Assembly: GCA_038503065.1 (NCBI GenBank)
Contig: JBCAMK010000012.1
Span: 558,001 to 622,000 of the forward strand
From: Paragyromitra xinjiangensis
Taxonomy: Eukaryota; Ascomycota; Pezizomycetes; Pezizales; Discinaceae
Reading direction: 5' to 3'
DNA length: 64,000 nt
Of the stretch, positions 10,897 to 21,316 are shown piece by piece. The notes beneath the pieces are model-generated. The model had not been told where the DNA came from, did not search any database, and was given only the letters and a program-made list of their open reading frames with translations. The position numbers were made by a program, and so were the translations under genes. The stretch's first letter is position 1. Each line of letters opens with the position of its first letter.

Positions 10897-11649
10897 ATGC
10901 TTCTCCCAAGCGCTCTTCCTTGCGACTTTCGTGCAACTCCCCAGTCTGTTACCAGCCCCGTCCGTCGCTCCTTACGACACGCGCAGCAGGCCATCCCATC
11001 GTCATACCGCTCTCCACCTCTAGACGAAGCACCGTCATTTCTCTCAAGTGCACCTGCAGGCCTCTTCCAAACGTGCAGGCGACTACAGCAGGCATTGTCT
11101 GTAGACCGACTATCTACCCCATCACCCGTAACCCCCAAGAAAAATGGCGTCCAAAAGCGGCGACAACATGCCGCTACAACACCAATAAACCCAGCGGCAG
11201 CCCCGAGCACACCTCGTAGACCAGCATTGAGAACACCGGCAATAGGGAAGAACAAAAGAGCTAGAGCAGTGGCATTCCCGGTTTTGTTTGATGAGAATGC
11301 ATGTGAAATGGAGGGAGTAGAGAGCGAGAACTCGGACCACGAGTTTCGAGATCCATTTACAACACCCAGGAATAAACGCGTGCGATTGACGGCTCCACCA
11401 TCACCACCCAATCGGAACCTAAGGGCACCGAGAGAAGATAAGGAAAACGAGGATCTAGAATGGTCACTGGATGAGGATAAGCAGTTGGTGGAAATGGTAT
11501 TGGGAAAGCTGAAATTATCAAAAAATGATTGGGAAGAGTGTGCAAAGAGCTTTGGAAAAAAGGATGCAAAGAGCCTAGGAAAGCGATGGGAAGGTTTAAT
11601 TTCCAGTAGAAAGGTTGGGTTGAAAGACAAACGAAAGAGGAGGAATTGA
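10897..11649 (+). CDS. Nuclear protein with C-terminal Myb/SANT-like segment, 250 aa
   Basis: I chose the internal ATG at 10897, where the protein begins MLLPSALPCDFRATP. The frame stays open 125 codons further upstream (from 10522), but that part reads like a translated leader: a Pro/His/Ser-rich run and a stray hydrophobic segment. The body is basic and rich in CDK-type S/T-P sites followed by K or R (SPVRR, TPKK, TPRR, TPRNK). The C-terminal 60 residues (EDLEWSLDEDKQLVEMVLGKLKL to AKSLGKRWEGLI) have the spaced tryptophans and helical pattern of a Myb/SANT-like domain. The tail is Lys/Arg-rich. I infer a cell-cycle-regulated nuclear or chromatin protein. I cannot name the family. Confidence 0.7.
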   Translation: MLLPSALPCDFRATPQSVTSPVRRSLRHAQQAIPSSYRSPPLDEAPSFLSSAPAGLFQTCRRLQQALSVDRLSTPSPVTPKKNGVQKRRQHAATTPINPAAAPSTPRRPALRTPAIGKNKRARAVAFPVLFDENACEMEGVESENSDHEFRDPFTTPRNKRVRLTAPPSPPNRNLRAPREDKENEDLEWSLDEDKQLVEMVLGKLKLSKNDWEECAKSFGKKDAKSLGKRWEGLISSRKVGLKDKRKRRN

Positions 11650-13286
11650 AGCTGCACTTCGCGTTTTTCTTAGGACTTTTCTTTGATTTGGTGCATTTTT
11701 GATCAGAAAAAACGGTTGGGTGTATTCCTTTTTTTTCCTTTCCTCACTTTACTTCTATCTGCTCATATTTGCTGCCTCCTCAGCCCCCATGTTTTTTTTG
11801 TTCCCTTTATCTCACTTCACTTCCATCTTACTGTCGGAAGCAGACCATGACCTATCGGCATGGTGTTTCCTTTTAAATCTTCAGTTTTATCTATACTACC
11901 GACTTTGCACTTGTTTCCTTTATTTTATTTTTGGAGTGCGGCGTGCGGCGTGTACTTTTAACGTTGTGGTCGCTTTTGGTGTTTGTCTTCTCTATTTTTC
12001 TTTATTCTACTTTACACTTTGCCCGACTTATTTTCTTGTACAACTCTATTATTTCTTTACATTGCCGTTATCCTCGGACGGGAGCGGCGTAGGCGGGGGG
12101 GATGGGAGGAAAGATAAGGAGGCACCTTATCGACGCGATCATATTTCATTGGAGCAACGGCCGAGCAGCAGGCAACAGGCGATGATGATCGAAGCAAGCA
12201 CGGCACGGTTTGCTGCCTTGGCTTGACCACTTATTTTCCCTCGAAAGAGGGAGGGGCAGTTGCTTGTTTGTGTTCCTTGCTGGAGGTGGCAGTCCCAGCA
12301 TCTGCAGGATGCGGGAAATCGCGATATATAGTGTCCCGCGTACGCAGCGGGAACGGGTGTTTTTGAAATTTGTCTTAAATTATTGGCAGTAGTGCGGGCA
12401 ACTATTACTTGGAAGGATTTTTACTTGTGTTTTAGGACTTTGGGTATACCACTTCATTTTTCTTTTCTTTTGTCTTATGACGACATACAACTGTATTTTT
12501 GTAACGACCATTTTGTTCCATTCTTGTTTTTTTCCTTCAATTATCTCTTTATTGTGTGGGAAAGCGGTGGGGGTTGGGGTGCGGCTGGGGATTGGTATTT
12601 CGGAATTATTTGGGAGGGGGGGTTGGTATTGGGTTTTCTTGGGGTTTCTTATGACGAAAAAGAATTATCATGACCATTTGTATCAGTACGGTAGGTAGAC
12701 TACAAATAAATTAACAATCAACTTGAATCAAATAAACAAATACCATCGACTATCACCCACCAAGGTTCAAAGAAAAGAAAACAAAAAGAGGGGAATCACG
12801 CATAGAATGAAATCATCTGTTTCATTCACCTCGGAGATTGGCTTCCGATTGACGATCAATCACTATTATATATTCCTTTCCTAGATTGAATACTAGTTCA
12901 ACACAGACCCCCTTATGCACATTCTTCGGCGCGCACTGACGAAGCTGCAGTGGAGATTACGAGGTTCTCCAAGTTCTGGAATCCAACAACCTTGGTGTTG
13001 GGAACCCCCCGAAACAGAAACTGCACGGCACAGGCACAGGCACAGCCCGCTGCATAGATATGACTCCATAGCTAACACTCTAATAAGCCTGCACATCAGT
13101 ACGCGAGTGACATATTCGAGAAAGCTCAAAACCCCCGCGCTATGGAAGGAAGGTTCACGCGGCGTGGCACGTGGATAGCATGTGACCGAGGCAGTTGCCA
13201 AGCATCTGGTTATTGGTACGACAGACGACGTCAAGAAACACAAACCGCAATCAATAACATCCTCGTAACGAATACCGACCGCGAAA
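11650..13286. other. Long T-rich tract, then intergenic region
   Basis: From 11650 to about 12700 the plus strand is strikingly T-rich. Its open frames (for example 175 codons at 11699-12226) are Phe/Leu/Tyr runs caused by that composition and I do not call them genes. It reads like a long 3' untranslated region of the upstream gene. The rest (12700-13286) holds the promoter of the DUF1770 gene. Confidence 0.5.
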
Positions 13287-13721
13287 ATGTCCGATATCCT
13301 CCCTGTTGCTGCGGAGGTGCTCGCTCAAGATACCCACATTGTTCAATCACCTTCTCCACGTCGCGACGTCGCCCCGTCTACATCTGCTGATACTAAGATC
13401 CACGTTGGCTCCCGTGATCATGGGATTGACGAGGATGAAGATGATGAGGATGTGAGGTCTGTCTCTTCTTCGATTGTTGAGTATAGGAGGACGAGGAAGC
13501 AGCTTCCCCCGTTGCCGGATCTACGGTTCGAGCAGAGTTATCTGGCGAGTATTGCACCCGCACAGGGGGTCTGGTGGAAGATCGCGTTGATCACGTTGAA
13601 GGATCAGGTTATGTTTCCGCTGCTACAGGGGGTTGGATATAATTTGTTGGTTGCAGCGTGGAGGGTGTGGAATCGTGGGGCGAAGTTTAGTGGGGCTGGA
13701 GTGGGAGGTGAGTTTGTCTGA
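13287..13721 (+). CDS. DUF1770-family membrane protein (possibly Atg43-like), 144 aa
   Basis: Single exon, ATG in context gaaaATGtcc. The N-terminal 60 residues are acidic and disordered (a DEDEDDED run near 49-56). The conserved block follows: RRTRKQLPPLPDLRFEQSYL near residues 68-87, then WWKIALITLKDQVMFPLLQG and YNLLVAAWRVWNRG, which is a single C-terminal hydrophobic helix with flanking conserved residues. This is the signature of the fungal DUF1770 family. From memory, the fission yeast mitophagy receptor Atg43 is assigned to this family; if so, a mitochondrial outer-membrane role is likely, but I hold that link loosely. The length is typical. Confidence 0.82.
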   Translation: MSDILPVAAEVLAQDTHIVQSPSPRRDVAPSTSADTKIHVGSRDHGIDEDEDDEDVRSVSSSIVEYRRTRKQLPPLPDLRFEQSYLASIAPAQGVWWKIALITLKDQVMFPLLQGVGYNLLVAAWRVWNRGAKFSGAGVGGEFV

Positions 13722-14036
13722 GGGAGAGGAATAAAGGGAACAGGTTCTCTGGGGCTTTGGGGATTGGAACTGATAGAGGATGGGTGGGCAGTGAGAGTTA
13801 GGCGATGGTGGTGGGGAGTGAATAATTGGGAGATCCCTAGTAGACGGTAAAGGTGAGTGCAATTAAACCCGACAGAGAACACGAAGTTATTGGGTCCAAC
13901 TGATGCGGATAGTTTGCATCGCTTAGGGCTTCATTTCCTTTATTCCGTAGATAAAATTGGTAATTCTGATGACGGGAAATGAGTTTGTGTTATGCGTCAC
14001 GAGAGCGATGTCTACGTCTCTATTCTAGCGAGCCAA
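13722..14036. other. Short convergent intergenic region
   Basis: The 3' ends of the DUF1770 gene (plus) and HIS6 (minus) face each other across about 315 bases. I see nothing else here. Confidence 0.6.
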
Positions 14037-14943
14037 CTATCTCTTGCCCCGGTTCCACGCCACGCAGTCATCAAACTTAACCTTCTCCCCACCAAAAATG
14101 TCCAAAGCGCTCCCATACGTCAGATCCACCTTTCCACCTGATAGTTCCTCGACCTTCTTCAGGTCATCAATGCTATACGCCCCCCCAGCATACGTCGTCG
14201 GAATAGTGACCCATTCACCAAGTGCCTTGACCAGATCTTCGTCAATCCCCCTGCAAAGGCCCTCAACGTCTGCAGCGTGGATCAGGAACTCGCTACAATA
14301 TGCAGAGAGGAGATCAAGGCTTTCTATAGTTATGATTAGTAATATGAACCACAATTATAACACTGAATGTGTAGCCAGGCTCAACCTACCCTTATTAACC
14401 TCCATATCAGTCACGGTTTGCCACCGATTCATAGCAACAACCCACTTATCTCCCCGCCGTCTACAAGAAAGATCGATAACAAGCCTCTCCTTCCCGCCCA
14501 CCGCCGCAAGGACTTCTTCCAGTCGCTCCATACTAAACTTTGCATCCGGGAACAAATACGACGTGATGATAACCTACTGCGGCTGCCTCTATCAGTCAAC
14601 CTCCCAATCCCATATTCTTTCCAATTGACTTCACACAAACCTTCTCAGCTCCCTTCTCCACCCACTCCTTTGCGTTCCCCCCGTTAATCCCCCCGCCCAC
14701 CTGTAATCCATTCGACCAAGTCCTCAGCGCGCTCTCAGCAGCCTCATTACATCCAGGACCAAGCATAATGACGTGACATCCCGTGACATTGTTATTTCTG
14801 TAGAGTTCTGCGAAATAGGATGCAGGCTGGGTCGCGACGAAGTTGGTCTTAAGGTCGGAAGGGGAGTCATCGGAGAGTGTGCCGCCGACAATTTGTTTTA
14901 CGATACCACGATGGATATCAATGCAGCCGCGGAATTTCGTCAT
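14037..14943 (-). CDS. HIS6: HIS6: ProFAR isomerase of histidine biosynthesis, 257 aa, three exons
   Basis: The enzyme converts N'-[(5'-phosphoribosyl)formimino]-5-aminoimidazole-4-carboxamide ribonucleotide to its ribulosyl (PRFAR) isomer, the fourth step of histidine synthesis. Exons, read on the minus strand: 14943-14641, 14573-14390, 14323-14037. Introns are 67 nt (GTTTGT to GCAGTAG) and 66 nt (GTAGGT, with TACTAATC just before TATAG). Joined exons total 774 nt in frame. Recognisable blocks: [20 protein letters not shown] at the N-terminus, LQVGGGING (phosphate-binding), VIDLSCRR, a [16 protein letters not shown] segment and IPTTYAGGA. The length equals yeast His6 (about 260). The eukaryotic enzyme is a (beta/alpha)8 barrel. 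The promoter has a TTAGGG-type motif about 110 bp upstream. Confidence 0.96.
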
Positions 14944-15987
14944 TTTGGATTTTGAGAGTGTAGCGGGAATTGAGTGATAGTCCGTGATGTTGGTGGGGGT
15001 TTATTTTGTGGTGGGCTTTTGGTTTGGCGGGGTTGTTGAGCCGCATTTCTCAGGGTTAGGGTATTGGAATATCAACCTCAAAACCGTTAGTTTAGTTAGT
15101 GGGTAGGTGTGGGCCCTGGTAAAAATAACTTGGTTAGTGTTGGAGGTTAGTTTTTGGGCTAGCTAGGCTGGAATGTTGGGGGCGAGTGCTTATGCGTGAT
15201 GGCTACAAGGGTGTTAACATTCTGCAGCGTATTCCATGTTTAGCTACCAAGAAGTGGAAAGAAACATACACCAACCACCACTGACGCTATACTTAAAACA
15301 CTAACATTAACTAGGTTATGGAGTCTCGTGTGTAGAACCTGGATTCTGGAAACTGTAAGCATGGGTGGTTATGGGGATAATGCTGGGAGTTTCAGGTGCC
15401 ATTGGCTATTTAGAAGTTTCAAAGAACAAAAGCAAAGCTATTAAAATAGGTTGATCGTGGGTGCTCTGAAACTGGTGGCGCTTGAACCCTGGAATAGATA
15501 ATCCGTTGTTATAAAATTCCCCAGAGAGCTAGGTGTGGAGAAACCAACAGATGAACTCGCAAGGCTTAGTGCTGTGACAAATTTTCCCGGCTTTTAACCT
15601 TGCTTGTCTCAATTCCTTGTCACTGCTTGGAACACTCCCCCTCGAGAAAGCCTTATATCTTTGGGGGGTTAGTGATTGGCCAACGGAAGGCTTTTGTTAC
15701 GGCTGTGTTCCTACATGAAACGCTTCTTCACTGTCTCGGGGTGGAGAAATAGTAGTAAAAACTTGCGTAACTAAACAGTCCTAGTTATCTGGTGGGGAAA
15801 TCTTATCCACTATTTCCCTGCATATATCAATAGGTAGAAACAAACAATTTTCTCTAGTTACTTGTGCCCCAAGCGTCTTTTTCGCCCTACGAATCAGGGA
15901 GCCCCTCACTCCCTTGCATCAATTCGCTGAGACATCAACTGCCATTTCCCTCTCCTCCGTCGGCTGCTAAATCTGATAATATCTATA
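14944..15987. other. Intergenic region between HIS6 and the ankyrin gene
   Basis: Contains the HIS6 promoter (minus strand), with a TCAGGGTTAGGG motif at 15050-15061. No gene is visible in the rest. The block at about 14986-15061 resembles 18080-18130 (see findings). Confidence 0.55.
15050..15061 (-). promoter_or_regulatory. Telomere-repeat-like box (TTAGGG) in the HIS6 promoter
   Basis: The plus strand reads TCAGGGTTAGGG, about 110 bp upstream of the HIS6 start. AACCCTAA-type boxes bind Tbf1/TTAGGG-binding factors in fungi. Function here is inferred from position alone. Confidence 0.35.
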
Positions 15988-17274
15988 TTACCATTCTCCA
16001 TTCATAAGTCGCCAAAAGGTAGAGCGGGGTACCTTCCCACTGCTACTACTCTTTAGGAGAAGTTTCACTACTTCTTCGTGACCTTTTTCGACCGCATGAT
16101 CGAGCACTGTCTTCCCTTCCCTATTTTGCGCAGTGATATCACTACCCTTCTTCAGGAGAAGCTTTACCACCGCTGCATGATTGTGCCCCGCTGCCCAATG
16201 GAGTGCTGTTGTCTCAACTCCAGAACTATCCCGGACAACAAGGCTCGCCCCCATCTCCAACAGCAGCTTCGTCGCCCCTTCGTGTCCCTGCATTGCCGCG
16301 GTGCAGAGTGCAGTTCTCCCAGACAAGTCCCTAACCTCAATGTTGGCACCCGATTCTACGAGGAGCTGAATCATTGGCTCATTATTTGCAATTACTGCAA
16401 ACTGGAGTGGCGTTTTATGATTTTCGTCTAAAGCGTCGATTTCAGCTCCCATCCTCAGGAGGCGTTCCAAAATTTCTGTCTGGCTAGTAACCGCCGCAGT
16501 GTGAAGCGGTGTTTTCCTATCAGTTTGTCGGGCATTGACGCTAGCCCCATTTCGAAGGAGGAGCTCTGCCGTGGCGATGTTTTCACATCTTATTGCTCTA
16601 TAGAGAGGCCGGTCTCCGAAAATTGTAACGATGTCGATGTCGGCCCCTGCTTTTAGGAGAACTTTGACGATCTCTTCGTGTCCCTTTAATGCTGCTAGCA
16701 TCAAGGGCGTTTCATGAGATAGTCCCATCTTATCAACCTTACTTCCCTTTTCTAGAAGCAGTTTGACTATCTCTATATGACCTCCCTCAGCAGCACCATG
16801 GAGCGGTGTGTCCTGTCTGGAGTAACTAGAGCCAATCTCAGCCCCCCGTTCTAAAAGGAGTCTTACGATTCTCTCGTATCCTTTTCTAGCAGCCTCGTAG
16901 ATAGCCGTATAGTATATCCTACGACTTCTCCGTTCGGTGTTAGGATCTGCTCCATTATCTAGCAGAATAACCAATATCGCCTCGTGGCAATATATGGCTG
17001 CTAAGTGTAGAGCCGTACGATTTTGATCATCTTGCGAGGATACATCGGCTCCTTTCGTAAGCGCCAATCTGAGCAGCGGCTCACGACCTCTTTGAGCTGC
17101 CCATGTAAGGACGTAATTTGGGTCCATGGAGCTGTGGAGAACGGGAGTCAATAGGGCGCAGAGATGGCGGTTTGTTTGACAGAGGAAATTGAGGTCATTT
17201 TCGCTGAGATTTTTTGCTATGATGATTATGAGTTCGTTTGGGAGGTCAAGGAGTGGGAAGCTAGGTAGCGACAT
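15988..17274 (-). CDS. F-box-like plus ankyrin-repeat protein, 428 aa
   Basis: Single exon. Residues 8-45 (FPLLDLPNELIIIIAKNL, then LNFLCQTNRHLCALL) match the F-box-like start common in fungal ankyrin proteins. From about residue 50 to 415 I count eleven ankyrin repeats of about 33 residues, most with the TPLHxAA and IVKLLLxxGA signatures; repeat 1 is divergent and the last has TVLDHAVEKGHEEVVKLLL. It ends with a short Ser-rich tail. Such proteins are substrate adaptors of SCF ubiquitin ligases or general protein-binding scaffolds. The family is large and variable in leotiomycetes, often next to duplicated relics, and a relic of the F-box part lies 0.65 kb upstream. A TTAGGG-like box sits about 65 bp before the start. 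The specific target is unknown. Confidence 0.85.
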   Translation of the reverse strand: MSLPSFPLLDLPNELIIIIAKNLSENDLNFLCQTNRHLCALLTPVLHSSMDPNYVLTWAAQRGREPLLRLALTKGADVSSQDDQNRTALHLAAIYCHEAILVILLDNGADPNTERRSRRIYYTAIYEAARKGYERIVRLLLERGAEIGSSYSRQDTPLHGAAEGGHIEIVKLLLEKGSKVDKMGLSHETPLMLAALKGHEEIVKVLLKAGADIDIVTIFGDRPLYRAIRCENIATAELLLRNGASVNARQTDRKTPLHTAAVTSQTEILERLLRMGAEIDALDENHKTPLQFAVIANNEPMIQLLVESGANIEVRDLSGRTALCTAAMQGHEGATKLLLEMGASLVVRDSSGVETTALHWAAGHNHAAVVKLLLKKGSDITAQNREGKTVLDHAVEKGHEEVVKLLLKSSSSGKVPRSTFWRLMNGEW

Positions 17275-17927
17275 GTTGATGCTGGAGCGAGAGGTGATGT
17301 GCGAGTTCTGTGGTTGAGCGATGACCCTCTCGCTTCTTCAGGGTTAGGGGTGTTGAAGGTTGTGGATCATCTTATGATCGTCAGCTGCTTCGTTTCAACA
17401 CTGCACAAACCAGACAAAGTAGAACTCCAGCTGCAGCTCCAGCTACTTTAAACCAATTCAACGGGTAGATACACGTATGAGAACTGGGGACTCAGCAGCT
17501 TTTGAGATAGCTTGTATCGGTATTCAGTTGTATCTTATTGAAAGAACGAGGTAGTTTTTCCTAGCGTGTGAGCACGAGTGAATTCCTATGACTCGGACCC
17601 CCGAAGCCTCCTACTAGTACACAGCGAATCTTATACTTAATAGCGAAGAAGGAAAAGGGTATTGTACAACACAATTCAAATTTGTTCAGATAGGCCCAAG
17701 CCGAATGGGCTCGGGCCAGTATCAACGGGTGGCATCCTGTAGCCTGTAGGACTGAAACTACTCCAATCCCTTCATATTGACGTCAGTGCTAGTTAATCTG
17801 CAACCAAAACAGGATACCCTCACTGCCTGATGGAGAGCTGTATTTCTGATATTAGCACCTTTTTTCTGAGCTGCCTATATTAACACATGGTTTGGCTATA
17901 TAGTCATAGAGCAGGGACGTTAAGAGG
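17275..17927. other. Upstream region of the ankyrin gene
   Basis: Contains TCAGGGTTAGGG at about 17339-17350, close to the start of the ankyrin gene. The rest is AT-rich with no supported gene. Confidence 0.5.
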
Positions 17928-18035
17928 CTACAAAGATGGCGGTTTGTTTAGCAAAAAGAATGAATTGATATATTTTACGTCGAGGCTACTCGCTATGACG
18001 AAAAGACTTTCGGTTGGAAAGCTAAAGAGTGGCAT
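17928..18035 (-). pseudogene. F-box-like N-terminal relic, paralogous to the neighbouring ankyrin gene
   Basis: The 36 codons from the ATG at 18035 resemble the first about 40 residues of the ankyrin gene: MPLFSFP-TESLFVIASSLD aligns with MSLPSFP..NELIIIIAKNLS, and INSFFLLNKPPSL with LNFLCQTNRHLCAL. At DNA level both contain gatggcggtttgttt at the same relative place. The frame then stops, and no ankyrin repeats follow downstream on the minus strand. It is best explained as the leftover 5' end of a duplicated gene. Confidence 0.6.
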
Positions 18036-18345
18036 GACGGGAGAGAAATGATACAAATAAGTTTTCGAGGATGGTTTGACGATGTTGGGTTTTGGTTTAG
18101 GGGTGTTGAGCCCCATTTGCCTAGGGCCGGGTGTGAAATAAGCTTAACCGCGCTTTGGACTGTATCCTGCATTGCAAAAGGTCTCATGCGTCAGGTACCT
18201 ACAGTATCTAATCGCCATAATCCCGGAAATAAATAGGGTGCTAGTCAAGGGTGTCAAAGACCACTTTACATGAAGCCGTCGCAATCTTAGGATATCGGTG
18301 CCGGTATCGATTAGCTAAAGCGCACGTCCCCCCGCCCAAAACATC
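18036..18345. other. Divergent spacer between F-box relic and APH gene
   Basis: Holds the presumed old promoter of the relic, similar over about 50 bp to the HIS6 promoter, and the promoter of the APH gene. No gene is visible. Confidence 0.45.
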
Positions 18346-20208
18346 ATGACATACGCGCTATTTCCCCGGATCCCCCTCACATACAGGGCTTTCCCTGCTC
18401 CCGTTAGCGCGCCTCAACGCCGCTTCCTCTGGTCCTCCATCCGCACTATCCTAATCGGCAGTCCAAAATATGATCTATTCCACTCCACCAATGGCCGCTG
18501 GCTCTGGGATGAAGAACATTATGTAGCCCTACACACACGTCCATTCAATATCCCCGCCCTCAAAGCTGTAGCAGCTGAGGTGCTAGGTGTAGCCCAGGGG
18601 CGGGTGCGGCTTAATAAGTTCTCTGAAGGTGGGACTAGCAAGATTATACTAGCGCGGGGCGGTGGCCGACGTGTTATTATCAAGTTACCAGACCCGGTTT
18701 TGCCTGCAGGGGTCGTGATAGCTAGTGAGGTTGCTGCGATGGAGTTTGCTAGGACGGAGTTGGATATTCCAACCCCGAAGGTGTTGGGGTGGAATTGTGA
18801 CGCAGGGGGGCCGGTGGAGGCGGAGTATATCATGATGGAGGAGGCGAAGGAGGATATGGTGTGTGTTCGCTGGCCAGAGCTTAAACTTGAGGGAAAGGCA
18901 AAGGTCCTAAAGGGGATATTGGAGGTTGATAAGAAGTTGCTTCATTCAAGTGAATTTTTTAGGGATGTGGGGTATGGAAGTTTGTATCTCACTGAAGATG
19001 CGGAGAAGCTGGGATTTAAGAAAGTGTTTGAGGTGAAGGCAGGGAGGAATCCGGGGAGGTTTTGCTTAGGCCCACTGACGGGTCGACATTTCTGGGCTGA
19101 TCCAACTGCAAATATTGACCGTGGGCCATGTACGTGTTTCTTCATATATCTCAAAAGAGCTCCAACAAGCCTGTGTTAAGAGTTTTGGAATAAATACTAA
19201 CACATAGTAGGGCTCACACCACAAGCCTACCTTACCTCAATTGTCGACTCCTCTCTCCACCACCTTCGCCTTCGCGGCCCCCCAACTGCCAAAACCCACC
19301 CTTTCATTCTCAATATCAGCTTGGAGGAAGATAGCATCTACCCTACCGAATTCACCACCGAGCTTCTCCAGCGCTTCCGTCTCCTTATCCCAGGTCTTGT
19401 CCACCCCACTCTCTCCGCCCCAACCCTCTGGCATCCCGATCTCAGCTACTCAAACGTCTTCACAACACCATCTGGCAGCATCACCAGTATCATCGACTGG
19501 CAGTACACTCACGTCTTACCACTATTCCTTCAGGCAGATATTCCATCACTGCTCAGACGCGAGCAGCGCAACCCCGAAGTCGCTCCTGATCCGGTAAGCC
19601 CGCTAGGAGTGGATTTAGTAGAGGAGGACAATGAAGAAGTTCAGGGGAGGCTTGAGATCTCCGCTATGTCAATGATATATGTGACTCGTCTATGCGAGGC
19701 TAGCGGGGAGCTCAGCGACGAGCTGTGTGAGATACTCAATAGGAAACGGATCGCGATGAGTAGAACTTTGGGAGTCTCTGTGGCGGCTCAGAAATTTGAG
19801 ACTGCGGACGAAACACTACTGTTCTGGTCGCTGCTGATACGGATCGTTCGTGAGTGGGGGAAGATAGCACCTGGGACGGAGTGTCCGGTTACTTTATCGA
19901 AAGAAGAGATATCAAAGTGGGAGGAGGACGCAGAGTATCATAATGAATGGTTAGACTTACTAGATATGTTTGAGATGCCGAGAGGGACGAATGCCCAGGT
20001 TTCTGTAGAGGATTTTGAAGCTGAGAAGAAGAAGATAAAGGGTTTTGTGAAGAATATGTTGGACTCATTTGAGGATGATGAGACTGATGCGCGAAGGGAG
20101 AGGATTATTAGACATATCAAGAGCTGGAAGCTTACGGATTGGAATGACGGCCATGGTTGGATCGATGGGCCTGATGAAAAATCCAAGTCGGAATCTAGCT
20201 CTACCTGA
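18346..20208 (+). CDS. APH-family phosphotransferase with mitochondrial-type N-terminus, 593 aa, two exons
   Basis: Exons 18346-19129 and 19211-20208. The 81-nt intron has donor GTACGT, ACTAAC branch and TAG acceptor, and rejoins a Trp codon within the conserved ADPTANIDRGPW motif. The first 30 residues are Arg-rich and non-acidic, like a mitochondrial presequence. Kinase-like elements: Gly/Ser loop EGGTSKIILARG and Lys strand RRVIIKLPDP (near 100-120), IPTPKVLGW and YIMMEEAKE hinge, the Brenner-type loop HPDLSYSNVF and the metal-binding IIDWQ. These are the choline kinase/aminoglycoside phosphotransferase (APH) family signatures. Fungi carry many such genes, some related to yeast Aim9, and the substrate is usually unknown. 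Drug resistance should not be assumed. The C-terminal 200 residues are helical and acidic. Confidence 0.87.
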
Positions 20209-21316
20209 CAAGTTACTAATTTATGTTCGGTTGGTTTGTAGCGCGTAGGTATCTGGTAGTATTAGAATTCTCCCCTCCCTTATTACTAGCCGGTTGGTAT
20301 AGGCTAATGTATATAGTATAATACTACTCTCGATCCAAGTCAATCCAAGTCAATACATAAAAGCAAGTCATATGGAGAAAATAACACTTTTGGGTCAGGA
20401 TTCGTCGGCAGAAGGTGTTGTGGATTCTAGTCATGGGTGATCACTCGTACTACTTGACTCCAACACGTTTTTGAACTAATTCAGGGCGATGGGTCGGGAT
20501 GGATTAGCATATGGCTGCTGAGATGGGTACTACAAAGCAAGATCACGAGAGAAGATATATGTTTTTTGAAGCGAGATTCTGGTGGCCAGCAGTAGAGTCT
20601 ATTGGCTCGCGGGAGTTGCTGGCTAGAAACTCACTAGGATTGGTTAGCGGAAAGACGGGGTGTTAACAAGGAAATAAAGGAATTCGTGAGGAAGAAAGCC
20701 ATGATAAATTGCACAACCGCAGTTTTATGATGTGGGTCAAACACCTAGATGTATGAAGTAGGGGGGTAATTTCCATATCTAAGTGAATTTCGAGCTAAGA
20801 ACGATTGGCCCTACTCTAAATATTTAGTCAAAGAAACCGAATCGAGGAGTGTAAACTCCCTTGCTAGATATGTCACTTGAAATTAGATCACGTGCTCAAT
20901 AAGGAGGTAGGTTCATATTCCACACAAGCCGAACAACCGTTATTAATGTTGCCAATTATACTCTGGAGTTATTTATCATTTCATTATCTCTAAGAAATTT
21001 CCCCGAACCTTCTTCCAAGATCTAATTCTATCTCACTATAAAAGTTAAGAAGTACAGCTTCGGTAAGGAAGCGGCAATTGTCGATGCATTCATGAGTATA
21101 TACAAAAGACTAACACTGGTTTGGGGAATATGTGTCACGAACGGTAAAATAGTATCAGGTGATATTGAGCGACGAAGTTAGTGTTTACGAGACGCGGATA
21201 ACTCCTTTCTCAAGAACTAAATTTGCCAATGCCTCTATTTCTTTTATCAAAATTGGTATTTACAATATATGAACATACGAATCTAGCCCTAATTCTCACT
21301 ACACATCTAACATAGA
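20209..21316. other. Convergent intergenic region, nothing recognised
   Basis: Sits between the 3' ends of the APH gene and the secreted choice-of-anchor-B gene. It has an 11-bp tandem duplication (atccaagtcaa twice) at about 20333-20354. I see no gene. Confidence 0.5.

Noticed and set aside
11699..12226. 175-codon hydrophobic frame after the Myb-tailed gene
   Set aside because: Phe/Leu/Tyr runs follow directly from T-rich composition and stop abruptly in low complexity.
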